A stretch of DNA of 64,000 bases from contig NZ_LKST01000004.1 in NCBI RefSeq assembly GCF_001412105.1, positions 248,001 through 312,000 on the forward strand. The letters run 5' to 3'. The notes under the pieces are model-generated. The model saw only the letters and a list, made by a program, of their open reading frames with translations, had not been told where the DNA came from and made no database searches. Of this stretch, positions 18,269 through 28,849 are shown in pieces. The first letter of the stretch is position 1. The number at the start of each line of letters is the position of its first letter. Made by a program: the position numbers and the translations under genes. The DNA comes from Corynebacterium oculi. GTDB lineage: Bacteria; Actinomycetota; Actinomycetes; Mycobacteriales; Mycobacteriaceae.

Positions 18269-18305
18269 CCGATCGGTCTATAAAGAATGTTCCGATCTGT
18301 CTATA
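18269..18305 (-). promoter_or_regulatory. Tandem CCGATCkGTCTATA repeats in the cysI control region
   Basis: CCGATCGGTCTATA (18269-18282) and CCGATCTGTCTATA (18292-18305) differ at one base and are 23 bp apart, about two helical turns. On the coding strand of cysI they read TAGAC-type half-sites 60-105 bp before the start. The first copy also contains the palindrome ACCGATCGGT. They probably bind a sulfur regulator (McbR- or CysR-like); the protein is inferred. Confidence 0.6.
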
Positions 18306-18377
18306 CTACTAACCGCCCGCAATACCTCCTCCCAACTGCATAAACACAAGAAAAACGGGCGTGAAAATAAATACACC

Positions 18378-18393
18378 CAGACCAACCTGTCTA
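18378..18393. promoter_or_regulatory. McbR-like palindrome upstream of cysI
   Basis: CAGACCAACCTGTCTA matches the C. glutamicum McbR operator TAGAC-N6-GTCTA at all bases but the first. It is about 180 bp before cysI and about 175 bp before phoD, and shares the GTCTA half-site with the tandem repeats nearer cysI. Confidence 0.5.
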
Positions 18394-18448
18394 TCTTGCC
18401 CCGCAAGCGCCAAGCAAACGGAAAGTAAACAAGAAATAACGCCACGGA

Positions 18449-18465
18449 AACTTTGAGTGAACTTT
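18449..18465 (+). promoter_or_regulatory. Possible phosphate-responsive direct repeat before phoD
   Basis: AACTTT occurs twice with 11-bp spacing (18449 and 18460), the second inside GTGAACTTT. Direct repeats at one helical turn are typical of PhoP/PhoR-family response regulators. Support rests on spacing only. Confidence 0.3.
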
Positions 18466-18567
18466 CCCCCGCCCCGCTTCGCCGCATTATCCTCCCCGCC
18501 CCACCGGGATTAGCCTACCTAGAGGTATCCCACTGTTCCCCGTTTCCCGCCGCTTTCAGGAGGCCCC

Positions 18568-20298
18568 GTGAACACGCACATCGCCCGCCGCAACTTCCTC
18601 AAAAGCGCCAGCCTTCTGGGCGTCGCCACGCTAGGCGCCACCACCGTGGGCCGCAACTTCCCCCGCGCCCGCGCCGAGGAACCCGGCGCCCCCTTCCAGC
18701 ACTCCGTGGCATCAGGCGATCCGCTGCCCGAGGCCGTCATCATCTGGACGCGCGTCACCCCCACCCCGGAGGCCCTTCCCGGCTCCGGCATCGGCCCGGA
18801 CACCCGCGTGGCCTGGGAGGTAGCCACCGACGCCGAGTTCACCGTCCCCGCGCAGCACGGCGAATACCCCGCCACCACGGACACCGACCACACCGTGAAA
18901 ATCGACGTCCAGGGCCTCAAACCCGACACCGCGTACTTCTACCGCTTCCGCATTATCGACGGCCCCGCCGCCGGCACCTACTCCCGCACCGGCCGCACCC
19001 GCACCATGCCCGCCGACGGTACCGCCGCCACCCACGCGCGCTTCGGCGTAGCAAGCTGCTCCAACTTCGAATCCGGCTACTTCCGCGGCTACCGCGACAT
19101 GGCCGAGCGCGAAGACATCCAATTTGTGCTCCACCTGGGCGATTACACCTACGAATACGAGACCGGCGGATACAACGGCCTCTACGACACCCAGGTGCGC
19201 ACCGTGCAACCCGCCAACCGCACCCGCACCCTGGCCGATTACCGCATCCGCCAGGGCATCTACCACCTCGACCCCGACCTCGCGGACCTCCACGCCGCCA
19301 AACCCATGATCGCCATCTGGGACGACCACGAGTTCGGGGACAACGCCTGGCGCGAGGGACTAGGCGGCAACTCCGCCGAAAAAGACGACGTCTTTGCCGC
19401 CATCAAGGCCGAGGCCAGCCGTGCCTACTTCGAGTGGATGCCCGTGCGCCCCTCCGGCCCGGACTCCTCCGGGCTCAGCCAGCGCCTCTACCGCACCCTG
19501 CGCTACGGAAGCCTCTTCGAGTTCATCATCCCCGACCTCCGCTCCTACCGAGACATCCAACTGCTCCAATACGGCGAGGCCAACCGCACCAACACCAACC
19601 CGGACTTCCTCCGCGAGGCCGCCAACCCCGAGCGCTCCATGCTCGGCTCCGAACAATTCCAGTGGTTCTCCGACTCCCTCACCGCCTCCACCGCCCAATG
19701 GCAGATCGTGGCCAACGAGGTCATGTTCGCCCCCATGACCCTGCCGGACAGCATCGACCCCCGCGTGCACTCCTGGCTGGTAGACAAACTCGGCGTGCCC
19801 GACCAAGGCTTCCCCCTCAACACGGATCAGTGGGACGGCTTCATGGCCGAGCGCCAGCGCATCATCGACCTCATCGCCGGCAACGGCATGAACAACGTGG
19901 TATTCCTCACCGGAGACATCCACTCCTCCTGGGCCAGCGACATCCCCCGCGACATCTTCTCCTACCGCGCCCAGCGCGGCGGACAGGCCGCCGCCACCGA
20001 GTTCGTGACCCCCTCCATCAGCGCCCCCGGATTCTTCGAGAGCGTGGCCTCCAAACCAGAACTCGCGGAGTCCATGCGCGGCGTAGTGGGCATGGCCCAG
20101 GAGGCCCTGAAATTCATGGACCCCTGGTACAAGATGATCGACTTTGAGCACCACGGGTACATGACCATCGACGTCACGCCCCAGGCCGTGCGCGCCGACT
20201 GGTTCTACACCGCCGACGTGCTGCACCCCGACACTCCCTTCTTCGCCGGGCCCAGCTACCAGGCGCTGGCCGGGCAGCCGGGGGCGGTGCGGGTGTAA
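18568..20298 (+). CDS. phoD: PhoD-family alkaline phosphatase/phosphodiesterase, Tat-exported
   Basis: The 576-residue precursor has a twin-arginine signal (RRNFLKSASLLGVATLGA, about residues 8-35). The mature protein contains a fibronectin-like N-terminal PhoD domain (QHSVASGDPLPEAVIIWTRVTP), then metal-site motifs VASCSNFESGYF, LHLGDYTYEY, IWDDHEFGDNAW and FLTGDIHSSWAS. These proteins hydrolyse phosphodiesters or teichoic-acid-like polymers outside the cell for phosphate scavenging. GTG 18568 follows CAGGAGG at ideal spacing. It diverges from the cys operon. Confidence 0.94.
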   Translation: MNTHIARRNFLKSASLLGVATLGATTVGRNFPRARAEEPGAPFQHSVASGDPLPEAVIIWTRVTPTPEALPGSGIGPDTRVAWEVATDAEFTVPAQHGEYPATTDTDHTVKIDVQGLKPDTAYFYRFRIIDGPAAGTYSRTGRTRTMPADGTAATHARFGVASCSNFESGYFRGYRDMAEREDIQFVLHLGDYTYEYETGGYNGLYDTQVRTVQPANRTRTLADYRIRQGIYHLDPDLADLHAAKPMIAIWDDHEFGDNAWREGLGGNSAEKDDVFAAIKAEASRAYFEWMPVRPSGPDSSGLSQRLYRTLRYGSLFEFIIPDLRSYRDIQLLQYGEANRTNTNPDFLREAANPERSMLGSEQFQWFSDSLTASTAQWQIVANEVMFAPMTLPDSIDPRVHSWLVDKLGVPDQGFPLNTDQWDGFMAERQRIIDLIAGNGMNNVVFLTGDIHSSWASDIPRDIFSYRAQRGGQAAATEFVTPSISAPGFFESVASKPELAESMRGVVGMAQEALKFMDPWYKMIDFEHHGYMTIDVTPQAVRADWFYTADVLHPDTPFFAGPSYQALAGQPGAVRV

Positions 20299-20348
20299 GG
20301 GCTTTTCTGGGGCGGGCTTCAAGAAGCTTGGGTGAGCGTCTGGCCGAC

Positions 20349-21347
20349 TCAGCCACAGGGGTTGTTGTAATCCCCCTCCACCTGAGTGAGTTGGCGCGCG
20401 TAAGCGCCCGAATACTGCTGGGCGGCGGCGCACGCCGCAGAGCGATCCGCGCCGTAATCGTAATAGATGGGAATGATGTACCCGCCGTCATATTCCGCAT
20501 CAATGAACGAGCGGCCCTGACTATCCGGCTTGTTGGCCCGCAAGGACGGACACGCCCCCGGCTTGGCGGTCTTGGCTACCGGATAGTTATTGAGACGCTG
20601 CTGCACCACCTGATCCTCCCCAGGGAGGCGCTCGGGGAGAACAACGCTATCCACAATCGTGATGTACCGGCCATCGCACTGGGGCTGCTCGTAAGCAGCC
20701 AGGCTTTCTACGCCGGCTAAAGAAGCAGTTTGTTGAGGCGCGTTCTGTGCGGTCTGCCGTGGCTCTTGGTAATCACTGCAATCGGGCACCAAATCGATAA
20801 CCCCCTGGGGTGCACCCTGTGCCGCAAGGGCCTGCGTGTCCCAACAGGCTGCCGCAGTACCACCGTTAGATTTGGCCGACACCGATTGCCACGTGGAACC
20901 GTCCCAGAACAAAGGCGATCCGGTTCCGTCAGTACCACCTATCCCCGCCTCAGCCCATTGCCCATCACAATACCCCACTACGGAATCCCCAGGTTTACTC
21001 TCATATTTATCCCACACAATACGACCACTCTTACCCAAAGAAGCCAACTCCCCACACGTATCCGCGTTTTCCCGCTTAGCATCTGCGCGTGGAGTGCTCT
21101 CCGAATTCACCGTGGTCGGGGTTTCCACGTTCTTTTCCGTTTCCCCAGCAGACCTCACCGCAGTAGATGTCACGGGAGCCTCCGCCTGCACAGAAGCACC
21201 GCTCACCTCTCCCCCGTCACCAGAGCTACAGGCCACAAGCAGCCCCGCCCCCAAGATCATCGAGCAGACAATCTTTCCATAGGAACCTCGCGCCACCTCA
21301 GCAGGCATCCCCCAGCAGGAAGTACTGACGTTCTTTCTATTCACCAT
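20349..21347 (-). CDS. Hypothetical secreted lipoprotein
   Basis: The 332-residue protein has a signal peptide ending in a lipobox (AGLLVAC, Cys about 40), then a Ser/Thr-rich linker of about 60 residues and a Cys-containing extracellular domain with an Ala/Gln-rich middle. Its C-terminus (DAEYDGGYIIPIYYDYGADRSAACAAAQQYSGAYA) looks structured. I chose ATG 21347 because AGAGGAAAG lies 3 nt upstream. I do not recognise the family. Codon use is more AT-rich than the core genes and it sits beside the broken hicAB, so it may be part of an acquired segment. Confidence 0.65.
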   Translation of the reverse strand: MVNRKNVSTSCWGMPAEVARGSYGKIVCSMILGAGLLVACSSGDGGEVSGASVQAEAPVTSTAVRSAGETEKNVETPTTVNSESTPRADAKRENADTCGELASLGKSGRIVWDKYESKPGDSVVGYCDGQWAEAGIGGTDGTGSPLFWDGSTWQSVSAKSNGGTAAACWDTQALAAQGAPQGVIDLVPDCSDYQEPRQTAQNAPQQTASLAGVESLAAYEQPQCDGRYITIVDSVVLPERLPGEDQVVQQRLNNYPVAKTAKPGACPSLRANKPDSQGRSFIDAEYDGGYIIPIYYDYGADRSAACAAAQQYSGAYARQLTQVEGDYNNPCG

Positions 21348-21774
21348 GTTCTTTCCTCTCAAAGAAAGGTCAAGCGATACCAGATAAGATATAACACAGA
21401 ATATCCCACCCGCCCCTTCGACTAGAAAAGTAGCAAAGATTCTACAGAAGCATCACACACCCACGCTCAGATAAAAGCAAGGAAGTAAAGAAATAATGTC
21501 ACGATTGTTCAGATTAATCTCACCACCGATTCCACCGTAGATTTCTTGCATTTTTCTAGACAGGGATCAGTGCAGCCACCAATGAAGGCAATCACTCTGG
21601 CGTGGTACAGCCCTACCCCCAAGCAGCGCTCCCCTCCGCGCCTCCCATACAGGCAGGAAAGTACCACACTGCGCCTTGCACGGCCTCGCCCCATACAAGA
21701 AAACGATCCGTCCGACACCCAAAGAGCGCCTACGGAGCCGATCATGGAATCACCGCTCCGCTACACAACGCCCA
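21348..21774. other. Gene-poor AT-richer spacer
   Basis: About 430 bp between the lipoprotein and hicB. Open frames exist on both strands, but none has a ribosome site or recognisable sequence. No terminator or strong repeat was seen. It may be the remnant of accessory DNA. Confidence 0.35.
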
Positions 21775-22107
21775 CTACACAGAAGAGAGTTTCCGATTAA
21801 TCAGCGCGTTGAGAGAAACTCCCTCTCGTGCCGCCTCCATAACCAGATCTCGATGCAGAGAATGGGAGGTGCGTACCTGAAACTTCCCGGAGTAGGTCTG
21901 CGCCCCAAAAGGGGTAGGAACAGCCTCTCCGCTTTCCTTCATATCCTCAAGTACATCCGCAACGAGGTTCACCAGTCCGTCCTCAGCTTCACGGCGCAGC
22001 GGGGCTAACCACGATAGGGAAGGAAACTCTAGAACCGTCGCCACATACTCTTGATCTTCCTCCGACCAAAAGACCTGGTAGGTGTACTTCTCCGCATCCA
22101 TCATCAT
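21775..22107 (-). CDS. hicB: HicB-type antitoxin
   Basis: The 110-residue protein has the HicB pattern: an N-terminal partial RNase H-like fold (YTYQVFWSEEDQEYVATVLEFPSLSWLAPLRREAEDGL) and a C-terminal ribbon-helix-helix (FQVRTSHSLHRDLVMEAAREGVSLNALINRKLSS) that binds the operator. AGAAGGAAGGA directly upstream supports translation from the ATG cluster at 22107. Its start overlaps the hicA stop. The reading frame is intact although the cognate toxin is frameshifted. Confidence 0.85.
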   Translation of the reverse strand: MMMDAEKYTYQVFWSEEDQEYVATVLEFPSLSWLAPLRREAEDGLVNLVADVLEDMKESGEAVPTPFGAQTYSGKFQVRTSHSLHRDLVMEAAREGVSLNALINRKLSSV

Positions 22108-22338
22108 CGTCCTTCCTTCTGCAACTTTTCTATAGCCCGAAGCACCTGCTCAACCTGGTATTTCTTGGCCTTGCCATGATCGTTTTGGATATTGACTCGG
22201 GGGTCTCCCGGCCACGGCATCCGATACACCTGGTGTGGCCCACGCCGGGATCGAGGCTCCCCAAAGAAATGGCTACATATTTTTCTCCAGGTCAGAGAAC
22301 CGCACGTTAGCAGGCGAGCTACGGAAACTATCGAGCAT
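22104..22338 (-). pseudogene. hicA: HicA-type toxin broken by a +1 frameshift in an A5 run
   Basis: From ATG 22338 the frame reads MLDSFRSSPANVRFSDLEKNM and stops. Shifting by one base at the run of five A (plus-strand TTTTT, 22280-22284) restores EKICSHFFGEPRSRRG, then HQVYRMPWPGDPRVNIQ, NDHGKAKKYQVEQVLRAIEKLQKEGR and a stop at 22104 that overlaps hicB. With four A the gene would be one continuous frame, so a single-base insertion inactivates it. A GTG at 22362 is an alternative start. The His of the HicA dsRNA-binding-like fold (GPHQVYR) is present in the second half. Confidence 0.82.
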
Positions 22339-22371
22339 GAGCAGGGCCTTCTCTTCGCGCACGCAGAAATG

Positions 22372-22390
22372 ATACTACATGCGGTACTAT
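22372..22390. promoter_or_regulatory. Candidate hicAB operator
   Basis: ATACTACATGCGGTACTAT is an imperfect palindrome (ATAnTAC...GTAnTAT) just upstream of hicA, the expected position for HicB autoregulation. Its core resembles the TACATGTA core of the relBE palindrome at 50791-50806. Confidence 0.45.
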
Positions 22391-22548
22391 ATTAGTGCGG
22401 CAGTTGTGACGCCCACCCGAACCTGAGAGTTGAATCGGCAGGAAGTCAGACACCCTCCCCGGCGCTGCGCGGAACCTTCCCCCATGAGACCTACGGCTCA
22501 CTCATGGCTTAATTCTTAGGGCACCGCGCCGTCCACCCTTTAAGGTAA

Positions 22549-22572
22549 GGGGAACACCGTTTCCCGTTCCCC
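22549..22572 (+). promoter_or_regulatory. Inverted repeat before the Fe-S reductase gene
   Basis: GGGGAAC and GTTCCCC are separated by 10 nt and end 14 bp before the ATG at 22587. It could be an operator or a 5' leader hairpin; no family is assigned. Confidence 0.4.
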
Positions 22573-22586
22573 ACCCCCTAGAAGGC

Positions 22587-25298
<2,712 letters not shown>

Positions 25299-25325
25299 CC
25301 CTGCTCCAAAAGCGCTTTCCTGCGA

Positions 25326-25331
25326 TAGGAT
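25326..25331 (+). promoter_or_regulatory. Leaderless -10 box for the DUF1707 gene
   Basis: TAGGAT lies exactly 7 nt before ATG 25339, and no ribosome site is present. Confidence 0.5.
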
Positions 25332-25338
25332 GAGCACC

Positions 25339-25899
25339 ATGAATGATCGTGTTCGTCTCAGCGATGATGAGCGTGCCCAGGCTATGTCCCTCCTGGGCAC
25401 TGCCTTTTCCCAGGGACGCCTCGGGGTGGATGAATACGATGCCCGCTGCCAGGCCGCAGCCCGCGCACAGTATCGTTACGAAATCGAACAGCTTTTTATT
25501 GATCTTCCTCCGCTGCCGGTTCACCAGGTGGATAAGTCCGTCCAGGTATATTCCGCCGAGGAGATTGAGGCCGCTCGGCAGGCCTCCCGGTATCCCAAGG
25601 CTGGGATTCTGGCGCTGACCTCCATCATTGCTCTGTGGATCTCCTTTGCCAATCAGAATCCCACTGCGGCCCTGGTGGCCATTCCCACCGTCTTCGTCCT
25701 GCTCTACATACTCAAGATCGGCCCGTCCGCGTGGAATGCCCCTAGCCCCCGGGCCTTGAACAAGCGGCGGGTTCGGGAGATCAAAGAAGCCGAGCGTCAA
25801 CGCGCCATCGAGCGGCGCGCGCAGCGCCTAGAACTCCAGCACGAGTTGAAGAACAGCGCCTACAACTTTGCGCGGAGCACCATGCAGCGGCGTCAGTAG
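25339..25899 (+). CDS. DUF1707 domain membrane protein
   Basis: The 186-residue protein begins with a DUF1707 domain (RLSDDERAQAMSLLGTAFSQGRLGVDEYDARCQAAARAQYRYEIEQLFIDLP), a small actinobacterial helical module. Two membrane helices follow (about residues 82-120), then a basic coiled C-terminal region (KRRVREIKEAERQRAIERRAQRLELQ). I chose ATG 25339 over 25330 because TAGGAT overlaps the earlier ATG and sits at leaderless distance from the later one. Function unknown. Confidence 0.8.
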   Translation: MNDRVRLSDDERAQAMSLLGTAFSQGRLGVDEYDARCQAAARAQYRYEIEQLFIDLPPLPVHQVDKSVQVYSAEEIEAARQASRYPKAGILALTSIIALWISFANQNPTAALVAIPTVFVLLYILKIGPSAWNAPSPRALNKRRVREIKEAERQRAIERRAQRLELQHELKNSAYNFARSTMQRRQ

Positions 25900-25908
25900 C
25901 AACACCAA

Positions 25909-26045
25909 GTGACAATGTTCTGACACGATTGTCGCAACATTGTATGCGCCCTGACCTGCGGTAGTGACAATCTATACGCCCCGTAGTGACAATCCATCTG
26001 ACAAACTGACACACACATCCCCACCATTGTCACCATAATTGTCAC
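25909..26045. promoter_or_regulatory. Array of GTGACAAT / ATTGTCAC boxes upstream of alaT
   Basis: GTGACAAT occurs at 25909-25916, 25964-25971 and 25986-25993, and its exact complement ATTGTCAC at 26026-26033 and 26038-26045. Degenerate copies lie between (ATTGTC at 25928, ATTGT at 25939, TGACAAAC near 25999). Two direct copies are 22 bp apart with shared flanks (GTAGTGACAATC), and the inverted copies are 12 bp apart. The array ends 22 bp before the alaT -10 box, so a cooperative regulator is likely. The protein is unknown. Confidence 0.7.
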
Positions 26046-26066
26046 TACCCCCACACCCGGACGTTC

Positions 26067-26072
26067 TAGGAT
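26067..26072 (+). promoter_or_regulatory. Leaderless -10 box for alaT
   Basis: TAGGAT lies 7 nt before ATG 26080, directly downstream of the GTGACAAT array. Confidence 0.55.
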
Positions 26073-26079
26073 AGTTCCC

Positions 26080-27333
26080 ATGAACGAGACCCCCGCCCCC
26101 AAGCAACCCCGCAAGCGCCGCGAGTTCGACCAGTCGGAGAAGATGAAGAATGTTCTCTACGAGATCCGCGGCCCCGTCGCCGCCGAGGCCGAGCGCATGG
26201 AACTTGACGGCCACCGCATTCTCAAACTCAACACCGGCAACCCAGCCGTGTTTGGCTTCGACGCCCCAGACGTCATCATGCGGGACATGATCGCCTCCCT
26301 GCCCACCTCACAGGGCTATTCCACCTCCAAGGGTATTATCCCGGCGCGCCGCGCCATCGTCACCCGCTACGAACTCATCGACGGCTTCCCCTCCTTCGAC
26401 GTCAACGACGTTTTCCTGGGCAACGGCGTATCCGAGCTCATCACCATGACCACCCAGGCTTTGCTTAACGACGGCGACGAGGTGCTCATTCCCGCACCGG
26501 ATTACCCGCTGTGGACTGCCGCGACGTCGCTAGCCGGGGGCACTCCGGTGCACTATTTGTGCGACGAGGAGGATAACTGGAACCCCTCGCTAGAGGATAT
26601 TCGGGCCAAGGTGACGGATAAGACCAAGGCCATCGTGGTGATTAACCCCAATAATCCCACCGGCGCGGTGTACTCCCGCGAGATTTTGCAGGGGATCGTG
26701 GACATTGCCCGCGAGCATGGCCTCCTGATCCTGGCCGATGAGATTTATGACCGCATTCTGTATGACGGCGCACAGCATATCTCCATCGCGGGGCTCGCCC
26801 CGGATCTGCTCACCATCACGTTTAACGGGCTGTCCAAGGCATACCGCGTGGCGGGGTATCGCGCGGGGTGGATGGTGCTCACCGGGCCGAAGAGTCACGC
26901 GCGCGGGTTCATCGAGGGGCTGGAACTCCTGGCCGGCACCCGCCTGTGCCCCAACGTTCCCGCGCAGCACGCGATCCAGGTGGCCCTGGGCGGGCGGCAA
27001 TCCATCTACGACCTCACCGGAGAACACGGCCGCCTGTTGCGGCAGCGCAACGTGGCCTATGAGAAGCTCAACGCCATTCCCGGCGTGAGTTGCGTGAAAC
27101 CCATGGGTGCCCTGTACGCCTTCCCCCGGCTCGACCCCAACGTGCATGAGATTCACGATGACGGGCAATTCATGCTGGATCTGCTGCGCAAGGAGAAGAT
27201 CCTGATGGTGCACGGCACCGGATTTAACTGGCCCACCCCGGATCACTTCCGTGTGGTCACCCTGCCCTGGGCCTCGGAACTAGAGGACGCGATCGAGCGG
27301 CTGGGGAACTTCCTGAGCAGTTATAAGCAGTAG
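26080..27333 (+). CDS. alaT: Alanine aminotransferase AlaT (PLP, fold type I)
   Basis: The 417-residue cytosolic aminotransferase is nearly colinear with C. glutamicum AlaT, sharing FDQSEKMKNVLYEIRGPVAAEAERM, LNTGNPAVFGFDAPD, SQGYSTSKGIIPARR, INPNNPTGAVYS, the PLP-Asp region LADEIYDRILYDGA, and the Schiff-base lysine near residue 251 in GLSKAYRVAGYR. It transfers amino groups between alanine and glutamate/2-oxoglutarate. It follows the Fe-S reductase gene, as its relative does in mycobacteria. Control by the upstream GTGACAAT array is likely. Confidence 0.96.
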   Translation: MNETPAPKQPRKRREFDQSEKMKNVLYEIRGPVAAEAERMELDGHRILKLNTGNPAVFGFDAPDVIMRDMIASLPTSQGYSTSKGIIPARRAIVTRYELIDGFPSFDVNDVFLGNGVSELITMTTQALLNDGDEVLIPAPDYPLWTAATSLAGGTPVHYLCDEEDNWNPSLEDIRAKVTDKTKAIVVINPNNPTGAVYSREILQGIVDIAREHGLLILADEIYDRILYDGAQHISIAGLAPDLLTITFNGLSKAYRVAGYRAGWMVLTGPKSHARGFIEGLELLAGTRLCPNVPAQHAIQVALGGRQSIYDLTGEHGRLLRQRNVAYEKLNAIPGVSCVKPMGALYAFPRLDPNVHEIHDDGQFMLDLLRKEKILMVHGTGFNWPTPDHFRVVTLPWASELEDAIERLGNFLSSYKQ

Positions 27334-27347
27334 CCCCGCCCCATCAG

Positions 27348-27395
27348 AGAGAAGTTGTTTCAAAGTTGTTGTCGAAACTTTGAAACAACTTCTCT
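27348..27395. repeat. Perfect 20-bp inverted repeat after alaT
   Basis: The arms at 27348-27367 and 27376-27395 are exact complements over 20 bp, with an 8-nt loop. They are rich in GTT/AAC (core TTTCAAAG). No T-tract follows, so it is unlike the GC-rich terminators in this window. It could be a bidirectional terminator, an mRNA 3' stabiliser or a binding site. Related words (AAACAAG, GTTTCGAC) recur at 27443-27462. Confidence 0.7.
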
Positions 27396-27514
27396 GCGTC
27401 TACAGCCCGCCCGTCGCCGCATCGCCGCAGTTCAACGGCATAAAACAAGTAAAACAAGTTTCGACGAGTATTTACGGCACTACCCCCAACCACCCTCATA
27501 GGCTACTATTCCCC

Positions 27515-27529
27515 ACTATCAAGAATAGT
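27515..27529. promoter_or_regulatory. ACTAT-N5-ATAGT palindrome upstream of the YibE/F gene
   Basis: A perfect short inverted repeat lies in an AT-rich stretch about 55 bp before the TTG start at 27583 and probably overlaps the promoter. Regulator unknown. Confidence 0.35.
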
Positions 27530-27582
27530 TATCATTACCGGGCGCGGCTCCGCCTGCGCTCCGTCCACTCTAAGGAGCACCA

Positions 27583-28794
27583 TTGGGCCGTCACCGCCCC
27601 TCCCCCACAGCGCTCACCCTCCCCCGCCTGGCGCTGCTCATAGGCATCACCCTGTCCTGCCTGGCCTCTGCCATCGCCGTGGCCTTGAACTGGCCCAATG
27701 CAGAACGCGCCGAGGTCTCCGAGACCTTCGCCTCCTCGGCCTTTAATCGCACCCTCGTGGAGGGCACCGTGACGCTGGTGGACGGCAACGCCTGCAACTC
27801 GCCGTCGATAGGCACCATCTTTGACGGCTCCCCGGTGACCCCTCTGGAGTCCTCCGGGCAGGACTGCCGCCGGGCGCTGGTGGACATCACCTCGGGCGAG
27901 TTCGCCGGAAAGCGCACCATGCTTGTTTCCTACGGCATGCCGGGGGAGCCCGAGTTGCAGGAGGGTGAGAAGATTCATCTCACCGAAACCCGCGCGGAAG
28001 ATGGCCGCGTGAGCATGGCCTTTGCCGATTACCAGCGCGGCACTCCCCTGTTGATCTGGGGCATCGTCATTGTTGTAGCGCTCATCGTCTTTGCCGGGTG
28101 GCGGGGATTCCGCGCCCTGATCGGCCTAGCCGTCACCCTCGCCATGATCGGCTTCTTCCTCCTCCCCGCGCTCGCCTCCGGCCGCGATTCCGCACTGCTC
28201 GCCGTGATTACCGGGGCCCTGGTGCTCCTCGTGGTGGTGCCGCTGGTACACGGGCTGAACTGGAAGTCCGCGGCGGCCCTCGGTGGCACTCTGCTCGCCC
28301 TCCTCGTGGCGGCGGGCCTAACCTCCATCGGCCTGCGCACCACGGAGGTGCGCGGCCTGGGCTCGGATGAAAACCTCACCATCCTGCTCTATCTCCCGGA
28401 GGTTTCAGTGTTGGGGCTGCTCGCGGCGGGCTTCATCATCGGCACGCTGGGGGTGCTCAACGACGTCACGATTGCCCAGGCCTCCACGATCAACGAACTC
28501 TCCGCGCTCGACCCGGAGGCGAGCCCGTGGAGGCTTTTCCTCGGCGCAATGAAGGTGGGACAAGACCACATCGCCTCGGTGGTGTACACCCTAGTGCTCA
28601 GCTACACCGGCGCGGCGCTGCCGCTGCTCCTGCTCATCTCCGTGGCCCAGCGCCCGCTCGGGGAGACCTTGAGCAGCGACGTGGTGGCCACGGAATTACT
28701 GCGCTCCGGGATCGGCGGCCTGGCTTTGATCCTCGCAGTGCCGCTCACCACCCTGATTGCGGCATGGACGGTACCGGAGCGGTCCCCGAAATAG
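27583..28794 (+). CDS. YibE/F-like family membrane protein
   Basis: The 403-residue protein has one N-terminal membrane helix, an extracytoplasmic beta domain (about residues 40-145) and about seven C-terminal helices with YibE/F family motifs (FAGWRGFRALIGLAVTL, GTLGVLNDVTIAQASTINEL, GAMKVGQDHIASVVYTLVLSYTGAALPLLLL). Members are transporters or accessory proteins of unknown substrate. The start is TTG at 27583, chosen because AAGGAG lies 5 nt upstream and the hydrophobic helix follows. Confidence 0.88.
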   Translation: MGRHRPSPTALTLPRLALLIGITLSCLASAIAVALNWPNAERAEVSETFASSAFNRTLVEGTVTLVDGNACNSPSIGTIFDGSPVTPLESSGQDCRRALVDITSGEFAGKRTMLVSYGMPGEPELQEGEKIHLTETRAEDGRVSMAFADYQRGTPLLIWGIVIVVALIVFAGWRGFRALIGLAVTLAMIGFFLLPALASGRDSALLAVITGALVLLVVVPLVHGLNWKSAAALGGTLLALLVAAGLTSIGLRTTEVRGLGSDENLTILLYLPEVSVLGLLAAGFIIGTLGVLNDVTIAQASTINELSALDPEASPWRLFLGAMKVGQDHIASVVYTLVLSYTGAALPLLLLISVAQRPLGETLSSDVVATELLRSGIGGLALILAVPLTTLIAAWTVPERSPK

Positions 28795-28800
28795 AAGAAA

Positions 28801-28835
28801 CCGGGTGCTCCCCTTTTTCAGAGCACCCGGTTTTT
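28801..28835. terminator. Bidirectional terminator
   Basis: CCGGGTGCTC and GAGCACCCGG form a 10-bp stem with TTTTT after it, and AAGAAA before it acts as the T-run in the other direction. It separates the convergent YibE/F and acyl-CoA synthetase genes. Confidence 0.92.
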
Positions 28836-28849
28836 CTTAGCTCACCGCA

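Noticed and set aside
18453..20147. Long plus-strand open frame of over 500 codons overlapping phoD
   Set aside because: It is Arg/Pro/His-rich shadow sequence in another frame of phoD. phoD itself has a Tat signal, metal-site motifs and a good ribosome site.
21509..21880. Several open frames between the lipoprotein and hicB
   Set aside because: No ribosome site or family resemblance, and the frames disagree with each other. Kept only as a gene-poor region.
27348..27395. Possible CRISPR or transposon terminal repeat at the 20-bp inverted repeat
   Set aside because: Only one pair is present, with no spacers, transposase or target duplication.
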